Shown: positions 19,228 through 30,792, numbered from the stretch's first letter. The stretch: DNA of 64,000 bases from Oligoflexia bacterium (GCA_023954355.1 JAMLID010000004.1:54518-118517); one strand, 5' to 3'. Notes: a model not told the origin generated them from the sequence alone. A program made the numbers and translations.

Positions 19228-20955
19228 TCATTTTCTTTGGGCGTTATTAGATTTTTTGCCTGATTTTTTTTCGGTGGAATGAATAGAGCTTAAAAGGTCT
19301 TTAGCCGTTGCTAGGGCTGATTTATTATTGGTATCACCGCCCATCATTTTTGTAAGCTCTATAGCTCTTTCATTAAAAGAAAGTTGTTTAACTGTAGAGG
19401 TTGTTCTTTTTTTGCCACCTATAATACGAATTTCTTTTTCTACATGGAAGTGACCATCGGCAAATGCTGCTACTTGCGGTAAGTGGGTAATACAAATTAC
19501 TTGGTGATTTTGTGCAACAGACTTTAGTTTTTGTCCGACCACTTTTGCTGTTTGGCCGCCAATGCCGCTATCAACTTCGTCGAATAGATAAACCCCTACT
19601 CCGCCCTTACTAGAAACTATGCTATGTATAGCGAGCATAACTCTTGAAAGTTCCCCTCCAGAAGCAACCTTTTGAATAGGCTGGGTTGGTTCGCCGGGAT
19701 TAGCAGAAATATAAAATTTAGCAGTTTCTAGACCTTGTAGTGTAGGGGCTTCGATTTTTTCAAAGCGTACCTCAAATCGAGCACCTAGCATATGAAGCTC
19801 GTGTAGCTCTTTAGATATAGAGAGATCCATCTGTTTTGCTGATTGTTGTCGTTTATTCGTGAGTGCTTGACCTTTAGTGGTTACAGCTTTAAGTGCTATA
19901 TCTCTTTGTTTGTTGGCTTGCTCAAGGCTAGATTCGTGGTTAGAAAGAATTGCATATTCAGATTTAAATTTTTCTAGGCTTATAAGTACGTCAGAAATGG
20001 TGGATCCATATTTTCTTTTGATTTTGTTTATTTGATCGATTCTCGCATTAAGTTGGTCAAGTCTACCTTCTTCGTGATTGATTTGTCCGGACATATTACG
20101 AATTGAATATAAACTTTCTTCTAAGAGAATTTTTGCGCTTTTCAATTGTTCTACTATGGGCTCAAAACTTGGAGCGCTATTTTTTAGGCCGAGAATACGG
20201 TTCGTAAGTTTAGATATTTGGTCTATAATTGAAGTGTCTTCACCTTGAATTGCGGATTCAAAGTCTTGTACTAAAAGGAATAAATCTTCGGCATTTTCTA
20301 AAAGAGAAATCTCTGTTTCTATCTCAGAGTCTTCGTTTTTTGCTGCTAACTGGGCCTCTTCAATTTCTTGAATTTGAAACTTTAAAAAATCTAACTTTTG
20401 TTCTCTATCTTTTATGCTGCTTTCTAGGTCTTCTACTGTTTTTGAGAGTAGCTTCCACTCACGAAAAGAATCTATATATTCATTCTTTATTTTTTCATAT
20501 CTTCCAAATTTATCTATCCAGTTTGCTTGCTCTATAGGATTTATTAATAGGCGTTGATCATGTTGAGAGCATAGATCTACCAATCCCTTGGTGATTTCTT
20601 GTAAAGAGCTGAGTGTCACCATATTGTCGTTTAAGTAGATTCTATTTTTACCCGATCTGTGAATAATTCTGCGAATAATTAGCTCTTCGTCATCTACAAT
20701 AATACCGATATCTTCTAATAAATTTTGAATCTGGTTTTGGTCTGAAAGTAAAAACAACCCCTCAACTATTGCCTCTTCAGTGTCGGCTCTTACGATTTCA
20801 GATGAAGCTCGACCACCTAACAATAGGTGTAGGGCATCCATGATAATAGATTTTCCGGCACCGGTTTCTCCAGAAATAATATTAAGGCCATCTGAAAATT
20901 CGAGTTCAGACTCTTCAATAATGGCAAAGTTTTTAATTCTTAATGACTTTAGCAT
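19228..20955 (-). CDS. recN: DNA repair protein RecN
   Basis: 575 residues. SMC-like ATPase: N-terminal Walker A ISGETGAGKSIIMDAL, an internal coiled coil about residues 155-375, then the C-terminal signature QKVASGGELSRVMLAIH, Walker B YLFDEVDSGIGG and the D-loop region. RecN tethers broken DNA ends during recombinational repair in the cytoplasm. It is the last gene of the maeB-ridA-nadK-recN run and starts 1 base after nadK; nadK next to recN is a widespread arrangement. Confidence 0.96.
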   Translation of the reverse strand: MLKSLRIKNFAIIEESELEFSDGLNIISGETGAGKSIIMDALHLLLGGRASSEIVRADTEEAIVEGLFLLSDQNQIQNLLEDIGIIVDDEELIIRRIIHRSGKNRIYLNDNMVTLSSLQEITKGLVDLCSQHDQRLLINPIEQANWIDKFGRYEKIKNEYIDSFREWKLLSKTVEDLESSIKDREQKLDFLKFQIQEIEEAQLAAKNEDSEIETEISLLENAEDLFLLVQDFESAIQGEDTSIIDQISKLTNRILGLKNSAPSFEPIVEQLKSAKILLEESLYSIRNMSGQINHEEGRLDQLNARIDQINKIKRKYGSTISDVLISLEKFKSEYAILSNHESSLEQANKQRDIALKAVTTKGQALTNKRQQSAKQMDLSISKELHELHMLGARFEVRFEKIEAPTLQGLETAKFYISANPGEPTQPIQKVASGGELSRVMLAIHSIVSSKGGVGVYLFDEVDSGIGGQTAKVVGQKLKSVAQNHQVICITHLPQVAAFADGHFHVEKEIRIIGGKKRTTSTVKQLSFNERAIELTKMMGGDTNNKSALATAKDLLSSIHSTEKKSGKKSNNAQRK

Positions 20956-20956
20956 G

Positions 20957-21850
20957 TTAGCCTCTTGCTCCTAAGTAAAGTTTAGAGCGCAATAATTCGA
21001 AATAATCTCGTTTTGGGGACTGAACAATTTTTAAAGAATGCTTTTTATATTTAGAGATCGTAATAAGGTCTCCAAGATGTAGTTCATATCCAAACTGCCC
21101 ATCTAGAGTCAGCATAATATCGCCATCTTTTTGTAATAATTCAATTTCAATATCTGCTTTTTCTGGGATCACTAATGGCCGAATATTTAAACTATGAGGG
21201 CAAATGGCGGTGATTATAGTTGCTCCAACTTGAGGATGAACAATAGGCCCACCCGCAGCTAGAGAATAAGCAGTTGACCCTGTTGGTGTAGATGCGATTA
21301 ATCCGTCGGCTTTTAAGCGGGCGATGGGAACTTTATTTAAGTAGAGTTGAAAATCAATAACACGAGCGATTGCGCTTTTGGTTACAACCACATCATTTAA
21401 AACAGGAAGACAAAAGAGCTCTTTACCATCTCTTTTTACGCAAGCTTCTAGCATAGAGCGCTCTTGTATTTTGATTTTACCTTTTAGAATATCGGTTAGA
21501 GTATCGTAAACTTCATCTAATAAGATTTCAGTCAAAAAACCTAATTGTCCTAAGTTAACGCCTAGTATGGGCACAGATTTCCAAATCATTTGTCTGGCAA
21601 TGGATAAAAAAGTTCCATCACCACCAAATACGATAATAAGGTCTGTTTGAGCAGGGAGCTGTTCTTTTGAACAGCTAGCAGTCTTTTTTCTTTTTTTTAA
21701 AAAATCTTTAGATTCGTCAGCTACTATAACGGTACATTTTTTTTTCTCTAACCAATCCGCCACAGATATAGCAGCTTCTAAAGCCTTAGGAACTTTATGC
21801 TTAATTACAATGCCTATATTTTTAGGTGGGGTGCTAGATTTTGTGCTCAT
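20957..21850 (-). CDS. nadK: NAD kinase
   Basis: 297 residues, typical length. The diagnostic GGDGTFLSIAR (ATP/NAD-binding) lies near residue 75, then GVNLGQLGFLTE, and STPTGSTAYSLAAGGPI near residue 190. NadK phosphorylates NAD to NADP. It sits directly between ridA and recN with one-base gaps. The NADP-linked malic enzyme MaeB at the head of the same run uses its product. Confidence 0.97.
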   Translation of the reverse strand: MSTKSSTPPKNIGIVIKHKVPKALEAAISVADWLEKKKCTVIVADESKDFLKKRKKTASCSKEQLPAQTDLIIVFGGDGTFLSIARQMIWKSVPILGVNLGQLGFLTEILLDEVYDTLTDILKGKIKIQERSMLEACVKRDGKELFCLPVLNDVVVTKSAIARVIDFQLYLNKVPIARLKADGLIASTPTGSTAYSLAAGGPIVHPQVGATIITAICPHSLNIRPLVIPEKADIEIELLQKDGDIMLTLDGQFGYELHLGDLITISKYKKHSLKIVQSPKRDYFELLRSKLYLGARG

Positions 21851-22237
21851 TTAAATCACCACAGTACATTCAATCTCAACTTTAGCATCTCTAGGTAGTT
21901 TTGATACTTCTACAGTGCTTCTCGCCGGAGGTGAAGATCTAAAAAAAGCTCCATAAATTTGATTTACTGTTGTGAAATCTTGAAGATCTGTAAGAAATAT
22001 CGTTGTTTTCACTACATTATCAAAAGAAGCGCCTAACTCAGTGAGCAGGCCTTCAATATTTTTCATAACTTGTTTTGTTTCAGGTTCGATTCCCCCGCCG
22101 ACTAATTGTCCGGTTTTGGGATCTAATGCAATTTGCCCGGATAAATATACAGTGCTAGCTCCACTTGGAACTAAAACTCCTTGAGAATAAGGGCCAATGG
22201 CAGAGGGGGCATTTTTAGAATTGATGATTTTTTTCAT
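21851..22237 (-). CDS. ridA: RidA family enamine/imine deaminase
   Basis: 128 residues, standard YjgF/YER057c/UK114 length. It opens with SKNAPSAIGPYSQGV, has VYLSGQIALDP, and ends with ARSTVEVSKLPRDAKVEIECTVVI, where the arginine is the substrate-binding residue. RidA hydrolyses reactive enamines such as 2-aminoacrylate made by PLP enzymes. It lies 3 bases after maeB and abuts nadK. Confidence 0.95.
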   Translation of the reverse strand: MKKIINSKNAPSAIGPYSQGVLVPSGASTVYLSGQIALDPKTGQLVGGGIEPETKQVMKNIEGLLTELGASFDNVVKTTIFLTDLQDFTTVNQIYGAFFRSSPPARSTVEVSKLPRDAKVEIECTVVI

Positions 22238-22240
22238 ATT

Positions 22241-24526
22241 TTATTGTTCCTTTTCTAAACTATTTTGAATGGCGATCGAGGTGAATGTTGCAATATTTAC
22301 AACATCCTGAATATCAGAACCGATAGGAATCACATTTACTGGTTTATTCATCCCCACTAAAATTGGTCCAATAGCTTCGGCTCCACCAAGTCTTTGCAAA
22401 AGTTTATATGAAATATTTGCAGACTCTAAACTAGGGAAGATGAGAACGTTTGCATCACCCTGAATTTTAGAAAATGGAAAAAACTGATTTGCAATTTTAT
22501 CTAATACTGCAGACTCAACTTGCATTTCACCATCGATAATAAGATCAGGATTAAGCGATTTAGCAATAGCTACGGCATTTTTTACTTTAATCGTTTCTGG
22601 AGTTTTAACAGACCCAAAGTTTGAATATGATAGCATGGCAACTCTTGGTTCGGTTCTAAGATAATTTTTTGCCATATTGGCAGTTTCAATAGCAATTTTT
22701 GCAAGCTCTTCAGAAGAGCAATTTGTGTTTACTGTAGTATCAGCAAAAAACATAATTCTGCTCTTGAAGATCATCATATAAATACCAGCCACTTTTTGGC
22801 CAGGCTTGGTGCCGATCGTATGAAGCATTGGTCGAATCGTATCTGGATAACTTTGGGCAATACCATTTAGCACGCCATCAGCATCGCCCATCTCTACCAT
22901 CATCGGGCCAAAGTAGTTTCTATTGCACATTACGCGTTCTGCACGTACAGGAGTCATTCCTTTTCTTTGTCTTTTTTGTAATAGGGCAGCGGCATACTTT
23001 TCGTGGCGAGTAGAGTTTAATGGATCGTCAATTTCTATATCTTTTAGCGAATCTAGCCCGTATTGATTAATTTTATTCAAAATGATGGATTTGTTCCCTA
23101 GTAAAATTGGAGTTGCAATTTTTTCTTCAAGAACAATTTGTGCCGCTTTAAGAATTTTATCATTTTCACCCTCAGCGAAAACAATTTTTGGAATATGTTT
23201 TGAGTTCTGAACTTTCGCTTGGGCTGTATTTCTAAGTGTTCGCATAACCACATAGCGGTTGCCCATAATCCCTTCGAGTTTTCCCTTATAGGCCTCAAAG
23301 TCTTGAATAGGTAATCGAGCAACTCCCGTATCAGAAGCCGCTTTTGCAACGGCAGGAGCTACCCAGAGTAAAACTCTTGGGTCAAAGGGTTTGGGGATTA
23401 AATATTCACGTCCAAATTCAAACTTAGTGCCTCCATAAGCTTGTGAAACGATTTCTGGAGTCGGCTCTTTTGCTAAGGCCGCTAGAGCTTTTGCTGTAGC
23501 AACTTTCATTTCTTCGTTGATTTGGGTAGCTCGAACATCGAGTGCTCCACGAAAGATAAAGGGAAAACAAAGAACATTATTCACTTGGTTGGGGTAATCA
23601 CTTCGTCCTGTAGCAATAATAGCGTCAGAGCGAACTTTTTGAACATCTTCAGGTAGAATTTCTGGTTCTGGATTCGCCATGGCAAAAATAATTGGGTCTT
23701 TTGCCATGGATTTTACCATATCGCAGGTGACAGCACCTTTTACAGAAACTCCAATGAATGCATCTGCTCCTACCATGGCCTCTGCTAATGTTCGTAATTT
23801 TGTATCGGCGGCGAAACGTTCTTTATAAGGGTTCATACCATCTTTTCTTCCCTTATAAATTACGCCTTTAGAATCGCACATAATTACATTTTCTCTTTTA
23901 ACTCCTAAATTTAAGAACATATTGGCACAGGCCATTGCAGCAGCTCCGCCACCTGAGAAAACGACTTTCATTTTACCGAAATCTTTGCCAATAATTTCTA
24001 CGGCATTACTAAATGCAGCCGCCGAGATTACGGCTGTTCCGTGTTGATCGTCATGAAATACAGGAATAGAGAGCTCTTTTTTTAGTTGCTCTTCAATGTA
24101 GAAACACTCAGGAGCCTTAATGTCTTCTAGATTGATTCCACCAAATGTTGGTTCAAGCATTCGACAGGCGCGAATCACGTCATCGGGGTCGCTGGCATTT
24201 AGTTCGATATCGAAGACGTTAATGTTGGCAAATTTTTTAAATAAAATACCCTTGCCTTCCATCACTGGCTTGGCGGCTAGTGGGCCGATATTTCCTAGCC
24301 CGAGCACCGCGGTTCCATTAGAAAGAACAGCCACAAGATTGCCTTTAGTTGTATATTCATAAACACTGTCGGGGTTTTTGAAAATTTCGTTACAGGGTTC
24401 AGCAACTCCAGGAGAATAAGCCAGCGTTAAATCTCGTGCTGTAACGCAAGGCTTAGTTGGGCTGACTTCAATTTTTCCCTTAGGTTCACGTGAATGGTAA
24501 TCAAGAGCATCTTTTTGTATCGACAT
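22241..24526 (-). CDS. maeB: NADP-dependent malic enzyme with phosphotransacetylase-like domain
   Basis: 761 residues, the MaeB two-domain size. Residues about 1-420 are malic enzyme ([49 protein letters not shown]). About 430-755 are a phosphate acetyltransferase-like domain ([37 protein letters not shown]), regulatory in known MaeB enzymes rather than catalytic. It converts malate to pyruvate with NADPH in the cytoplasm. First gene of a tight four-gene run, divergent from the small lipoprotein gene. Confidence 0.96.
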   Translation of the reverse strand: MSIQKDALDYHSREPKGKIEVSPTKPCVTARDLTLAYSPGVAEPCNEIFKNPDSVYEYTTKGNLVAVLSNGTAVLGLGNIGPLAAKPVMEGKGILFKKFANINVFDIELNASDPDDVIRACRMLEPTFGGINLEDIKAPECFYIEEQLKKELSIPVFHDDQHGTAVISAAAFSNAVEIIGKDFGKMKVVFSGGGAAAMACANMFLNLGVKRENVIMCDSKGVIYKGRKDGMNPYKERFAADTKLRTLAEAMVGADAFIGVSVKGAVTCDMVKSMAKDPIIFAMANPEPEILPEDVQKVRSDAIIATGRSDYPNQVNNVLCFPFIFRGALDVRATQINEEMKVATAKALAALAKEPTPEIVSQAYGGTKFEFGREYLIPKPFDPRVLLWVAPAVAKAASDTGVARLPIQDFEAYKGKLEGIMGNRYVVMRTLRNTAQAKVQNSKHIPKIVFAEGENDKILKAAQIVLEEKIATPILLGNKSIILNKINQYGLDSLKDIEIDDPLNSTRHEKYAAALLQKRQRKGMTPVRAERVMCNRNYFGPMMVEMGDADGVLNGIAQSYPDTIRPMLHTIGTKPGQKVAGIYMMIFKSRIMFFADTTVNTNCSSEELAKIAIETANMAKNYLRTEPRVAMLSYSNFGSVKTPETIKVKNAVAIAKSLNPDLIIDGEMQVESAVLDKIANQFFPFSKIQGDANVLIFPSLESANISYKLLQRLGGAEAIGPILVGMNKPVNVIPIGSDIQDVVNIATFTSIAIQNSLEKEQ

Positions 24527-24632
24527 AGGGCCAAATCATAGCCCTAATTGCGAATGTGTACCAGTCTTGGTTAGATCAAGTTTTTAGAATCTGCTTGCCC
24601 GATAAAGGGCCTAGGAATAAATTAAGTGGACT

Positions 24633-25001
24633 ATGAAAGTATTTGTTTCTTTGGCTATAGCTAGTGGATTAATTTTAATGTCTTGCGTTAGTGCGGAGCA
24701 AAAACAAGAAAGGCAGTGGTCGGTAAAAGTGAGTACAAATAGAAGCGCTAGAGTTTGGATGAATAAACTGGATGGTTCCGTTCAGTGCGAAAATAGACCT
24801 GTAATCACACCGGAATCTGCTACCAGTGAGCTTAAAGCAGCTGGAGTAAATGTATTTAGTGCACGTAAAGGTTATGACGGGATGATGCATTTGGCTGTCT
24901 GTGGAGACGTGACGGGAGCAACTGTAGAAGTCGAGATTGCCTCTTCAGATGAAGGCTTAGCCAGAGCCTTAGGGTATAATTTAATCCAGAAGCAAAATTG
25001 A
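24633..25001 (+). CDS. Small predicted lipoprotein, unknown function
   Basis: 122 residues. The N-terminus MKVFVSLAIASGLILMSC is a lipoprotein signal peptide with lipobox LMSC (C18), so the mature protein is probably membrane-anchored in the periplasm. The remainder is small and mixed alpha/beta (WSVKVSTNRSARVWMNKLDG; LAVCGDVTGATVEVEIA) with two mature cysteines that could form a disulfide. I do not recognise the family. Divergent from maeB and upstream of rpsU. Confidence 0.75.
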   Translation: MKVFVSLAIASGLILMSCVSAEQKQERQWSVKVSTNRSARVWMNKLDGSVQCENRPVITPESATSELKAAGVNVFSARKGYDGMMHLAVCGDVTGATVEVEIASSDEGLARALGYNLIQKQN

Positions 25002-25112
25002 CAAGTTGTTTCCAAGGTATTAAGAATCCTCTATTACTTTCTGTGTAAAGAGTATTCTACTTAGTGGAAGATTTGTCTTTATAGAAAAATGATGAAAGCG
25101 GGGTGATTGTTC

Positions 25113-25331
25113 ATGGAAAAACCAACAGTGCGAGTAAATGATGGTGAGTCATTTGAAAATGCTATCCGTAGATTTAAGAAAATTTGCGAAAAGGCAGGAA
25201 TTTTAGCTGAAGTAAGAAAGCGTGAGCACTTTGAAAAGCCAAGCGTTCGTCGTAAGAAAAAATCAATTGCGGCTCGTAAGAGAGGCGATAAGAAAACCGG
25301 CCCAGGTGGTGGCAGAGGCGATCGTCGCTAA
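25113..25331 (+). CDS. rpsU: 30S ribosomal protein bS21
   Basis: 72 residues from the ATG at 25113; an in-frame TTG two codons earlier is ignored because GGGGTG lies correctly for the ATG and bS21 starts at about this point. The sequence [20 protein letters not shown] is classic bS21, followed by the basic helices [16 protein letters not shown]. The C-terminal tail ([15 protein letters not shown]) is rich in Gly/Arg. bS21 helps the 30S subunit pair with the mRNA Shine-Dalgarno region. It opens the rpsU-yqeY-dnaG-rpoD block and is followed by an intrinsic terminator. Confidence 0.97.
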   Translation: MEKPTVRVNDGESFENAIRRFKKICEKAGILAEVRKREHFEKPSVRRKKKSIAARKRGDKKTGPGGGRGDRR

Positions 25332-25354
25332 TCCTTGAGATTATGCTTTTAGAG

Positions 25355-25390
25355 ATCAAGGGCAAGCACGTCTTACCCTTGATTTTTTTT
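25355..25390 (+). terminator. Intrinsic terminator/attenuator after rpsU
   Basis: ATCAAGGG (25355-25362) pairs perfectly with CCCTTGAT (25376-25383), with a further AAG/CTT inner pairing, followed by seven T (25384-25390). It separates rpsU from yqeY-dnaG-rpoD, as in the E. coli macromolecular-synthesis operon, so ribosomal-protein transcription can exceed that of primase and sigma factor. Confidence 0.9.
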
Positions 25391-25425
25391 ATTTAAACAA
25401 AAAATGATTTATCGGGAGTATTCCA

Positions 25426-25869
25426 ATGAGTATCAAAGAAAAAATTAAATCCGATATGATCACAGCTATGAAAGCGAAAGAAAAAGAGCGATTAGATACG
25501 ATTCGTTTTATTCAGGCTGCGATTAAAAAACAAGAAATCGATACTAGAGTTGACTTAGATGATAAGGCTGTAACGGCTATTTTAATGAATTTAGCTAAAC
25601 AAAGAAGAGACTCAATCGATCAATTTCGTAAGGGTGGTCGTGAAGACTTAGTTAAAAAAGAAGAAGGCGAACTTGCCATTCTACAATCTTATTTACCTGA
25701 GCAAATGTCGACAGAAGAGCTAACTAAAGTTGTTGAGTCTGCAATTAAAGAGACAGGCGCTACTGGTCGTAAAGATATGGGCGTTGTAATGAAAGCAGTG
25801 ATGGATAAAGTTGGAGGCAAGGCCGAAGGGTCTGCAATTAGTGAGCTGGTGAAATCTCGATTATCTTAA
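25426..25869 (+). CDS. yqeY: GatB/YqeY domain protein
   Basis: 147 residues, YqeY length. The conserved pattern is all there: TAMKAKEKERLDTIRFIQAAIK, LAKQRRDSIDQFRKGGREDL, EEGELAILQSYLPEQMS and GRKDMGVVMKAVM. It is homologous to the tail domain of the GatB amidotransferase subunit; the role of the free-standing protein is not established, and tRNA-related binding is suspected. It lies between rpsU and dnaG, a very common location. Confidence 0.95.
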   Translation: MSIKEKIKSDMITAMKAKEKERLDTIRFIQAAIKKQEIDTRVDLDDKAVTAILMNLAKQRRDSIDQFRKGGREDLVKKEEGELAILQSYLPEQMSTEELTKVVESAIKETGATGRKDMGVVMKAVMDKVGGKAEGSAISELVKSRLS

Positions 25870-25881
25870 CGAGGGTATTGA

Positions 25882-27801
25882 GTGGCCTCTAAAGAATTTA
25901 TTCAGAAAATTAAAGACGAAATTGATATTGTAGATGTGGTTCGCGAATTTGTGGATTTGCGAAAATCAGGCGCTCAATATGTTGGTTTATCCCCTTTTCA
26001 AAAAGAGAAGAGTCCCTCTTTTTTCGTTAGTCCGGATAAACAAACTTACTATTGCTATAGTACAAATCAGGGTGGGGATATTTTTACCTTTTTAGAATCT
26101 GTTAAGGGGTGGACTTTTCCTGAGGCATTGAAATACTTAGCAGAAAAAGCTGAAATCCCCATGGAGTGGGATGGCATAGACCCCAAAAAGGCTGCAATAG
26201 AAAAAGCACAAGAAGAAGAGAAAAAGATTCTTTTTAAACTGAATCGATTTGCTGCACGTTATTTTCAAGAAGCTCTTAATGGTTCAGAGGGAGTACAAGC
26301 TCGAGCTTATACAGAGAAAAGAAAACTCTCCCGTGAGTCGCTGCTAAATTTCGGTATTGGGTATGCTCCCGATAATTGGGTGGGGTTAAGAGATTACTTA
26401 TTGAAAGCAAAGGCTCCAATCTTAAAAGCAGTAGAATTAGGGTTATTAAGAGTAAAAAATGGAGAAAAACCAAAGGCAGATGGTTCCAATTGTTTTGATG
26501 CATTTCGTTCTCGTTTAATGTTCCCAATTCGAGATTCTAGAGGAGAAATCCTGGGTTTTGGTGGTCGATGGATGGGGGCTGCGAATGCAGAAGCTCCTAA
26601 GTATATTAATAGCCCGGAGTCGAAGATATACCATAAAGACAGGGTGCTATTTAATTTAGACCTTTCCCGAAAAAGTGCTCGAGATTTAGGGAGTATAATT
26701 TTGGTAGAGGGTTATATGGATGCTATTACCCTTTCGCAAAGTGGATTTTCTAATGTTGTCGCGAATTGCGGAACTGCTCTTACTAAGAACCAAGTGAAAA
26801 TCCTCACAAAAATAAGCAAAAAAGTGATTTGCTTTTATGATAGCGACCGCGCGGGCATTGAAGCGGCTGAAAGAGCGATGGATTTATTTTTGGATGAAGG
26901 CGAAGTTTTATTGAGAGCCGAGGTTTCTCAAGGGAAAGATCCTGATGAGTTTTTGCGTGAATCTGGTCCCGAGGGAGTTTTGCAGCTAGCAAAAATATTG
27001 CAGTCTAGCCCGGCGGCAATTGATTTATGGATAGAAAATAGAATCCAATCGTGCCCTCCTACCCTACAAGCTCGGGCTGAAGCGGCAGAGTTAATAGTTG
27101 CAAAACTTGTTAAAATCAAAGATGAATTTTTAATTGCTGCAAGGGTGAGTGCTGTGAGTTCTTCGCTCCATGTGGAAGATCGCTTACTGATTAATTTACT
27201 CAACAAAAAGCGAAAAGGCCTTGAGTTTGCTTCAAAATCCGTGCCGAATCAAAGTATAGAAAAAAATACTAAATCATCGAATTTTCTACAGAAAAACAGG
27301 AAAAAACCAATAAAAAATGATAAAAAGTCCCTTAGTGTTGAGAGCAGATTTTTAGTGGATTTGCTTCATTACTCCAATTGGATCGTAGCGCTTAGAGAGA
27401 GAAGTATTAATAGTGACAATTCATTCTATACATTGTTTCGAGATCCAACAGTTAAAGATGTATTACAAAAATTATTATCTCCATTAGTAGAAGAGGAAAC
27501 AGACGAGCTTAGGCTGAAGTCAATACTTGATGAGTTTAGAGAGAATAGAGAGATTAGGAATTTAATTGCAGAAGCGTTTGCAGCGAAAAATGCAGAGATG
27601 CCAGAGAAAGAACTAGAGGGAGCACTTAGAAAACTTAAAGAAGAATTATTTAATACAGAACTAAGAGCATTGCAGGATCAGTTAAGGCAAGCAGAGGGGC
27701 GTGGGGATGCATTGGAAAGTGAAAGCTTATTAAAGAAAATGATTTTATTAAAAAATTCTTCAAGACAAATTCATTCTGATAACCAAGGACAAAGAAAATG
27801 A
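25882..27801 (+). CDS. dnaG: DNA primase DnaG with degenerate zinc-binding domain
   Basis: 639 residues, GTG start at 25882 behind GAGGG. Catalytic features are intact: RNAP-basic domain ([22 protein letters not shown]), TOPRIM ([12 protein letters not shown] with the acidic [10 protein letters not shown]) and a helical C-terminal DnaB-interacting region. The N-terminal CHC2 zinc ribbon is unusual: by alignment the E. coli ligands C40, H43, C61, C64 correspond to S37, Q40, C58, T61, with identical spacing, so three of four ligands are lost. The fold residues around them ([16 protein letters not shown]) remain. It makes RNA primers for replication. Its stop overlaps the rpoD start. Confidence 0.95.
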   Translation: MASKEFIQKIKDEIDIVDVVREFVDLRKSGAQYVGLSPFQKEKSPSFFVSPDKQTYYCYSTNQGGDIFTFLESVKGWTFPEALKYLAEKAEIPMEWDGIDPKKAAIEKAQEEEKKILFKLNRFAARYFQEALNGSEGVQARAYTEKRKLSRESLLNFGIGYAPDNWVGLRDYLLKAKAPILKAVELGLLRVKNGEKPKADGSNCFDAFRSRLMFPIRDSRGEILGFGGRWMGAANAEAPKYINSPESKIYHKDRVLFNLDLSRKSARDLGSIILVEGYMDAITLSQSGFSNVVANCGTALTKNQVKILTKISKKVICFYDSDRAGIEAAERAMDLFLDEGEVLLRAEVSQGKDPDEFLRESGPEGVLQLAKILQSSPAAIDLWIENRIQSCPPTLQARAEAAELIVAKLVKIKDEFLIAARVSAVSSSLHVEDRLLINLLNKKRKGLEFASKSVPNQSIEKNTKSSNFLQKNRKKPIKNDKKSLSVESRFLVDLLHYSNWIVALRERSINSDNSFYTLFRDPTVKDVLQKLLSPLVEEETDELRLKSILDEFRENREIRNLIAEAFAAKNAEMPEKELEGALRKLKEELFNTELRALQDQLRQAEGRGDALESESLLKKMILLKNSSRQIHSDNQGQRK

Positions 27802-29597
27802 TGAAAGATAAAGTACAAGCCGCAGATTTTTTACCAGCAAAAGATCTGAAAAAAATTTTAGAATTAGGCAGAGTAAGAAACGTTCTTACATTTGCTGAGG
27901 TCAATGACCTAATCCCATCAGATGTTCAGGATAAAATGAAAATCGATGCGATCATGGAATTTTTAGCGGATAACGATATTGATGTAGATGAAGCTGATCG
28001 TGCAAGATCTACGGATGATGGAGACGATGCGGAAGATGGCGATAATCCAGAGTTAGATGAGTTTCTTAAGAAGAAGCAAAAAGAAGAAGAGTCTAATGTT
28101 CGTTCTATTGACCCTGTTAAGCTTTATTTGAGAAAAATGGGCTCAGTTTCTCTTTTAACTAGAGAGGGTGAAGTAGAGATAGCGAAAAGAATTGAAGAAG
28201 GTGAAGAAGCAATTGTGTCAGCTCTATTGAGTTGTCAATTAGGCGTAGATGCAATTTTAGGTCTCTCTCAAAAAGTAGCTGATGGACAAATTCGTGTAAA
28301 AGACATGATCCGCGGAGTGGACGAAGAGATTTCTGAAGAAGATGAGCGAGCACACCAAGAGCGTCTTATGACTTCTATGAACGTTTTAAGAGGACAATTA
28401 GATCACTTTAAGAAAGTTAAAATGATCTATTTAAGTCCTAAGTCTTCTCAAAAAGAAAAAATTAAGATCGAAAAAGAGATGGCTAAAAAGAAAGATGAAG
28501 TAATTGAGGCTTTCTTGCAAATTTCTTTCAACAGAAAAACGATTAACATGCTTTTAGAAGCGATTAAGAGTTCATACCAAGACACTCTTTCTATTCGTTT
28601 AGATCAAGAGCGAACCTTAAAGTTTTATGACTGCAAGACAGCTGAAGACTATGTTGCTCTTTGCACTACTTATAAAAACGGAGATGATAGAACGAGAATT
28701 CAAATTCTTCGTGACCAGGATGTAACAGCGGCGAAGTTTGAGCAAATGAATGAAATCTATGAAAACGGATTTTCACGATTAAAAGAGATTGAGATCAAGG
28801 CCGGTGTAGATATTGCTTCTTTGAAAGATGTTTATGACTCTGCTATTCAGGGAGAGTTAAAAGCAGATCGAGCCAAAAGTGAGTTAGTAGAGGCTAACCT
28901 AAGATTAGTTGTATCGATCGCGAAAAAATACACCAATCGTGGACTTCAGTTTCTTGATTTAATTCAAGAAGGAAACATTGGTTTAATGAAGGCGGTTGAT
29001 AAGTTCGAGTATAAAAGAGGATATAAGTTTTCTACATATGCTACATGGTGGATTCGCCAGGCGATTACTCGTGCAATTGCTGATCAAGCGAGAACAATTC
29101 GTATTCCTGTGCATATGATTGAGACGATCAATAAGCTAGTTCGTACTTCACGGCAGTTGGTGCAACAATTAGGAAGAGAAGCAACCCCTGAAGAAATAGC
29201 AGAAAAAATGGATATGCCTGTAGATAAGGTTCGTAAAGTGTTGAAGATTGCAAAAGAGCCTATTTCTTTAGAGACACCTATAGGTGAAGATGAAGATTCA
29301 TATTTAGGTGACTTTATCGAAGATAAAAATATTATTAACCCTGCAGAGGCTGTGATCAATATCAACTTATCTGAACAGACCAGAAGAGTGCTTGCTACTC
29401 TAACACCTAGAGAAGAAAAAGTGCTTCGTATGCGTTTCGGTATTGGTGAGAAGAGTGACCATACCTTGGAAGAAGTGGGCCAAGATTTTTTCGTAACCAG
29501 AGAGAGAATTAGACAAATCGAAGCTAAAGCATTGCGTAAGCTTCGTCACTCTTCGCGAGCTAGGCTCTTGAAGAGCTTTGTTGAAGGTGGACAATAA
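27798..29597 (+). CDS. rpoD: RNA polymerase primary sigma factor RpoD
   Basis: 599 residues. Region 1.1 is at the N-terminus, then an acidic stretch ([16 protein letters not shown]), region 1.2 ([21 protein letters not shown]), a non-conserved insert, region 2 ([49 protein letters not shown]), region 3 and the region 4 helix-turn-helix ([29 protein letters not shown]). Being the housekeeping factor, it reads TTGACA/TATAAT promoters. Start ATG at 27798, or the next codon, which is also ATG, overlaps the dnaG stop. Confidence 0.98.
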   Translation: MMKDKVQAADFLPAKDLKKILELGRVRNVLTFAEVNDLIPSDVQDKMKIDAIMEFLADNDIDVDEADRARSTDDGDDAEDGDNPELDEFLKKKQKEEESNVRSIDPVKLYLRKMGSVSLLTREGEVEIAKRIEEGEEAIVSALLSCQLGVDAILGLSQKVADGQIRVKDMIRGVDEEISEEDERAHQERLMTSMNVLRGQLDHFKKVKMIYLSPKSSQKEKIKIEKEMAKKKDEVIEAFLQISFNRKTINMLLEAIKSSYQDTLSIRLDQERTLKFYDCKTAEDYVALCTTYKNGDDRTRIQILRDQDVTAAKFEQMNEIYENGFSRLKEIEIKAGVDIASLKDVYDSAIQGELKADRAKSELVEANLRLVVSIAKKYTNRGLQFLDLIQEGNIGLMKAVDKFEYKRGYKFSTYATWWIRQAITRAIADQARTIRIPVHMIETINKLVRTSRQLVQQLGREATPEEIAEKMDMPVDKVRKVLKIAKEPISLETPIGEDEDSYLGDFIEDKNIINPAEAVININLSEQTRRVLATLTPREEKVLRMRFGIGEKSDHTLEEVGQDFFVTRERIRQIEAKALRKLRHSSRARLLKSFVEGGQ

Positions 29598-30792
29598 GCA
29601 TTATCAGGCCGGTATTCGAGCCGGCCGATATAAAAACTCTGTATTCTTTCAGTTTGTTTTTTATTTTTTAATCGCCATTTCAGTTAGTGGTTTCTACGTC
29701 TGGGATAGAATTCAGAAACACTCTAGTCCTTTAGATGAGGTTAGAGTTCACCATCATTTAGGTGACGGCTATACAGAGCATGGTTGGACTATACCAGCAA
29801 TTAATAATTGGAAATCTCTAGGAGGTACAACGGCTACCTATTTTGTTCCCTGCATTCGCTTGAACGCAAGCGGATTGTGTGAAGCATTTTATACGCATTA
29901 TCCATTCGGATCATTTTTATTAGCAAAAATCTTATTTTTTACTGATGAAATAATAGTGGCCAGGTGGGCGATGGTTTTACTTTCATGTCTACTTTTAGCA
30001 TTTATTTTCACTATATTTTCATGCGCTACGAGCAGAGGAGCTTTAGTTCTATCTCCATTGCTTATTTGGTTTTGTTCATCTTATGGTAGTTGGATTTATA
30101 TCGATAACCTGTTTGGCCACGGGCTCTCGAACCTAATGATTGGGATCGGTCTTTCTTTATTTTTAATGTTGAGTTTAAGAGAAGAAAAAGAACCTAACCT
30201 AATAGAAATCCAGTATTATTTTTTCTTATTATTAATTTTTTCGGCTTCTTTATTCTCGTGGGAGCCAATGCTACCGCTTTGTTTAATGTATCTGGGGATT
30301 TTGCTCTGCTCTAAAAAATCTTTTTTAAATAAAAGCATTTTAGTGTTTTTATTAGCCATTACACTTATTTCTTCTCTTTCGCTAAGACTTATCCAAAATA
30401 CATTAGTGCTGGGAGGGTTCGATGCAGCAATTAGTGATTGGATGCAAATGGCTAGTGACAGGGTAATTGGAGAGAAGCATTCACTCTATCAGCCTTTTTT
30501 GACTAAAATCTTTTCTTATTTTGAGTATACCATACATGGTTATAAGAGGCTTATTGGTTGGAGTGGAATTGCCTCAATAGTTTTACTTTGTTTATATCAA
30601 ATATATCTTCGAAATTATAAAAAACTGGTTTTGGGTAGTTTGGTTGTTTTTTCTCTATTGTCTTGGAATATTTTTCTGATACCACACTCAACTGTTCATT
30701 CTTTTACACATAGACCTATATTGTGGGTTGTGGTTTTTTTATTTTTAGAGTTTTTTCCAAGAAGGTGGATTCTTATTAATAATAAGAATTAA
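29578..30792 (+). CDS. Multi-pass membrane protein, possible GT-C glycosyltransferase
   Basis: About 404 residues with roughly ten hydrophobic helices. After the first helix comes a polar loop with [13 protein letters not shown] and further on [14 protein letters not shown], the layout of GT-C enzymes (loop 1 acidic and histidine residues, then a Y/H-P-F/P motif). I cannot place it in a named family. The start is uncertain: TTG at 29578 or GTG at 29587, both inside the end of rpoD, so expression may depend on read-through from rpoD. GT-C enzymes use lipid-linked sugar donors at the outer face of the cytoplasmic membrane. Confidence 0.65.
   Translation: MLKVDNKHYQAGIRAGRYKNSVFFQFVFYFLIAISVSGFYVWDRIQKHSSPLDEVRVHHHLGDGYTEHGWTIPAINNWKSLGGTTATYFVPCIRLNASGLCEAFYTHYPFGSFLLAKILFFTDEIIVARWAMVLLSCLLLAFIFTIFSCATSRGALVLSPLLIWFCSSYGSWIYIDNLFGHGLSNLMIGIGLSLFLMLSLREEKEPNLIEIQYYFFLLLIFSASLFSWEPMLPLCLMYLGILLCSKKSFLNKSILVFLLAITLISSLSLRLIQNTLVLGGFDAAISDWMQMASDRVIGEKHSLYQPFLTKIFSYFEYTIHGYKRLIGWSGIASIVLLCLYQIYLRNYKKLVLGSLVVFSLLSWNIFLIPHSTVHSFTHRPILWVVVFLFLEFFPRRWILINNKN

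Noticed and set aside
25004..25030. TTGACA next to the lipoprotein stop as an rpsU promoter
   Set aside because: The -35 is good but the possible -10 (TAAGAA) at 17 bases is weak; too uncertain to list.
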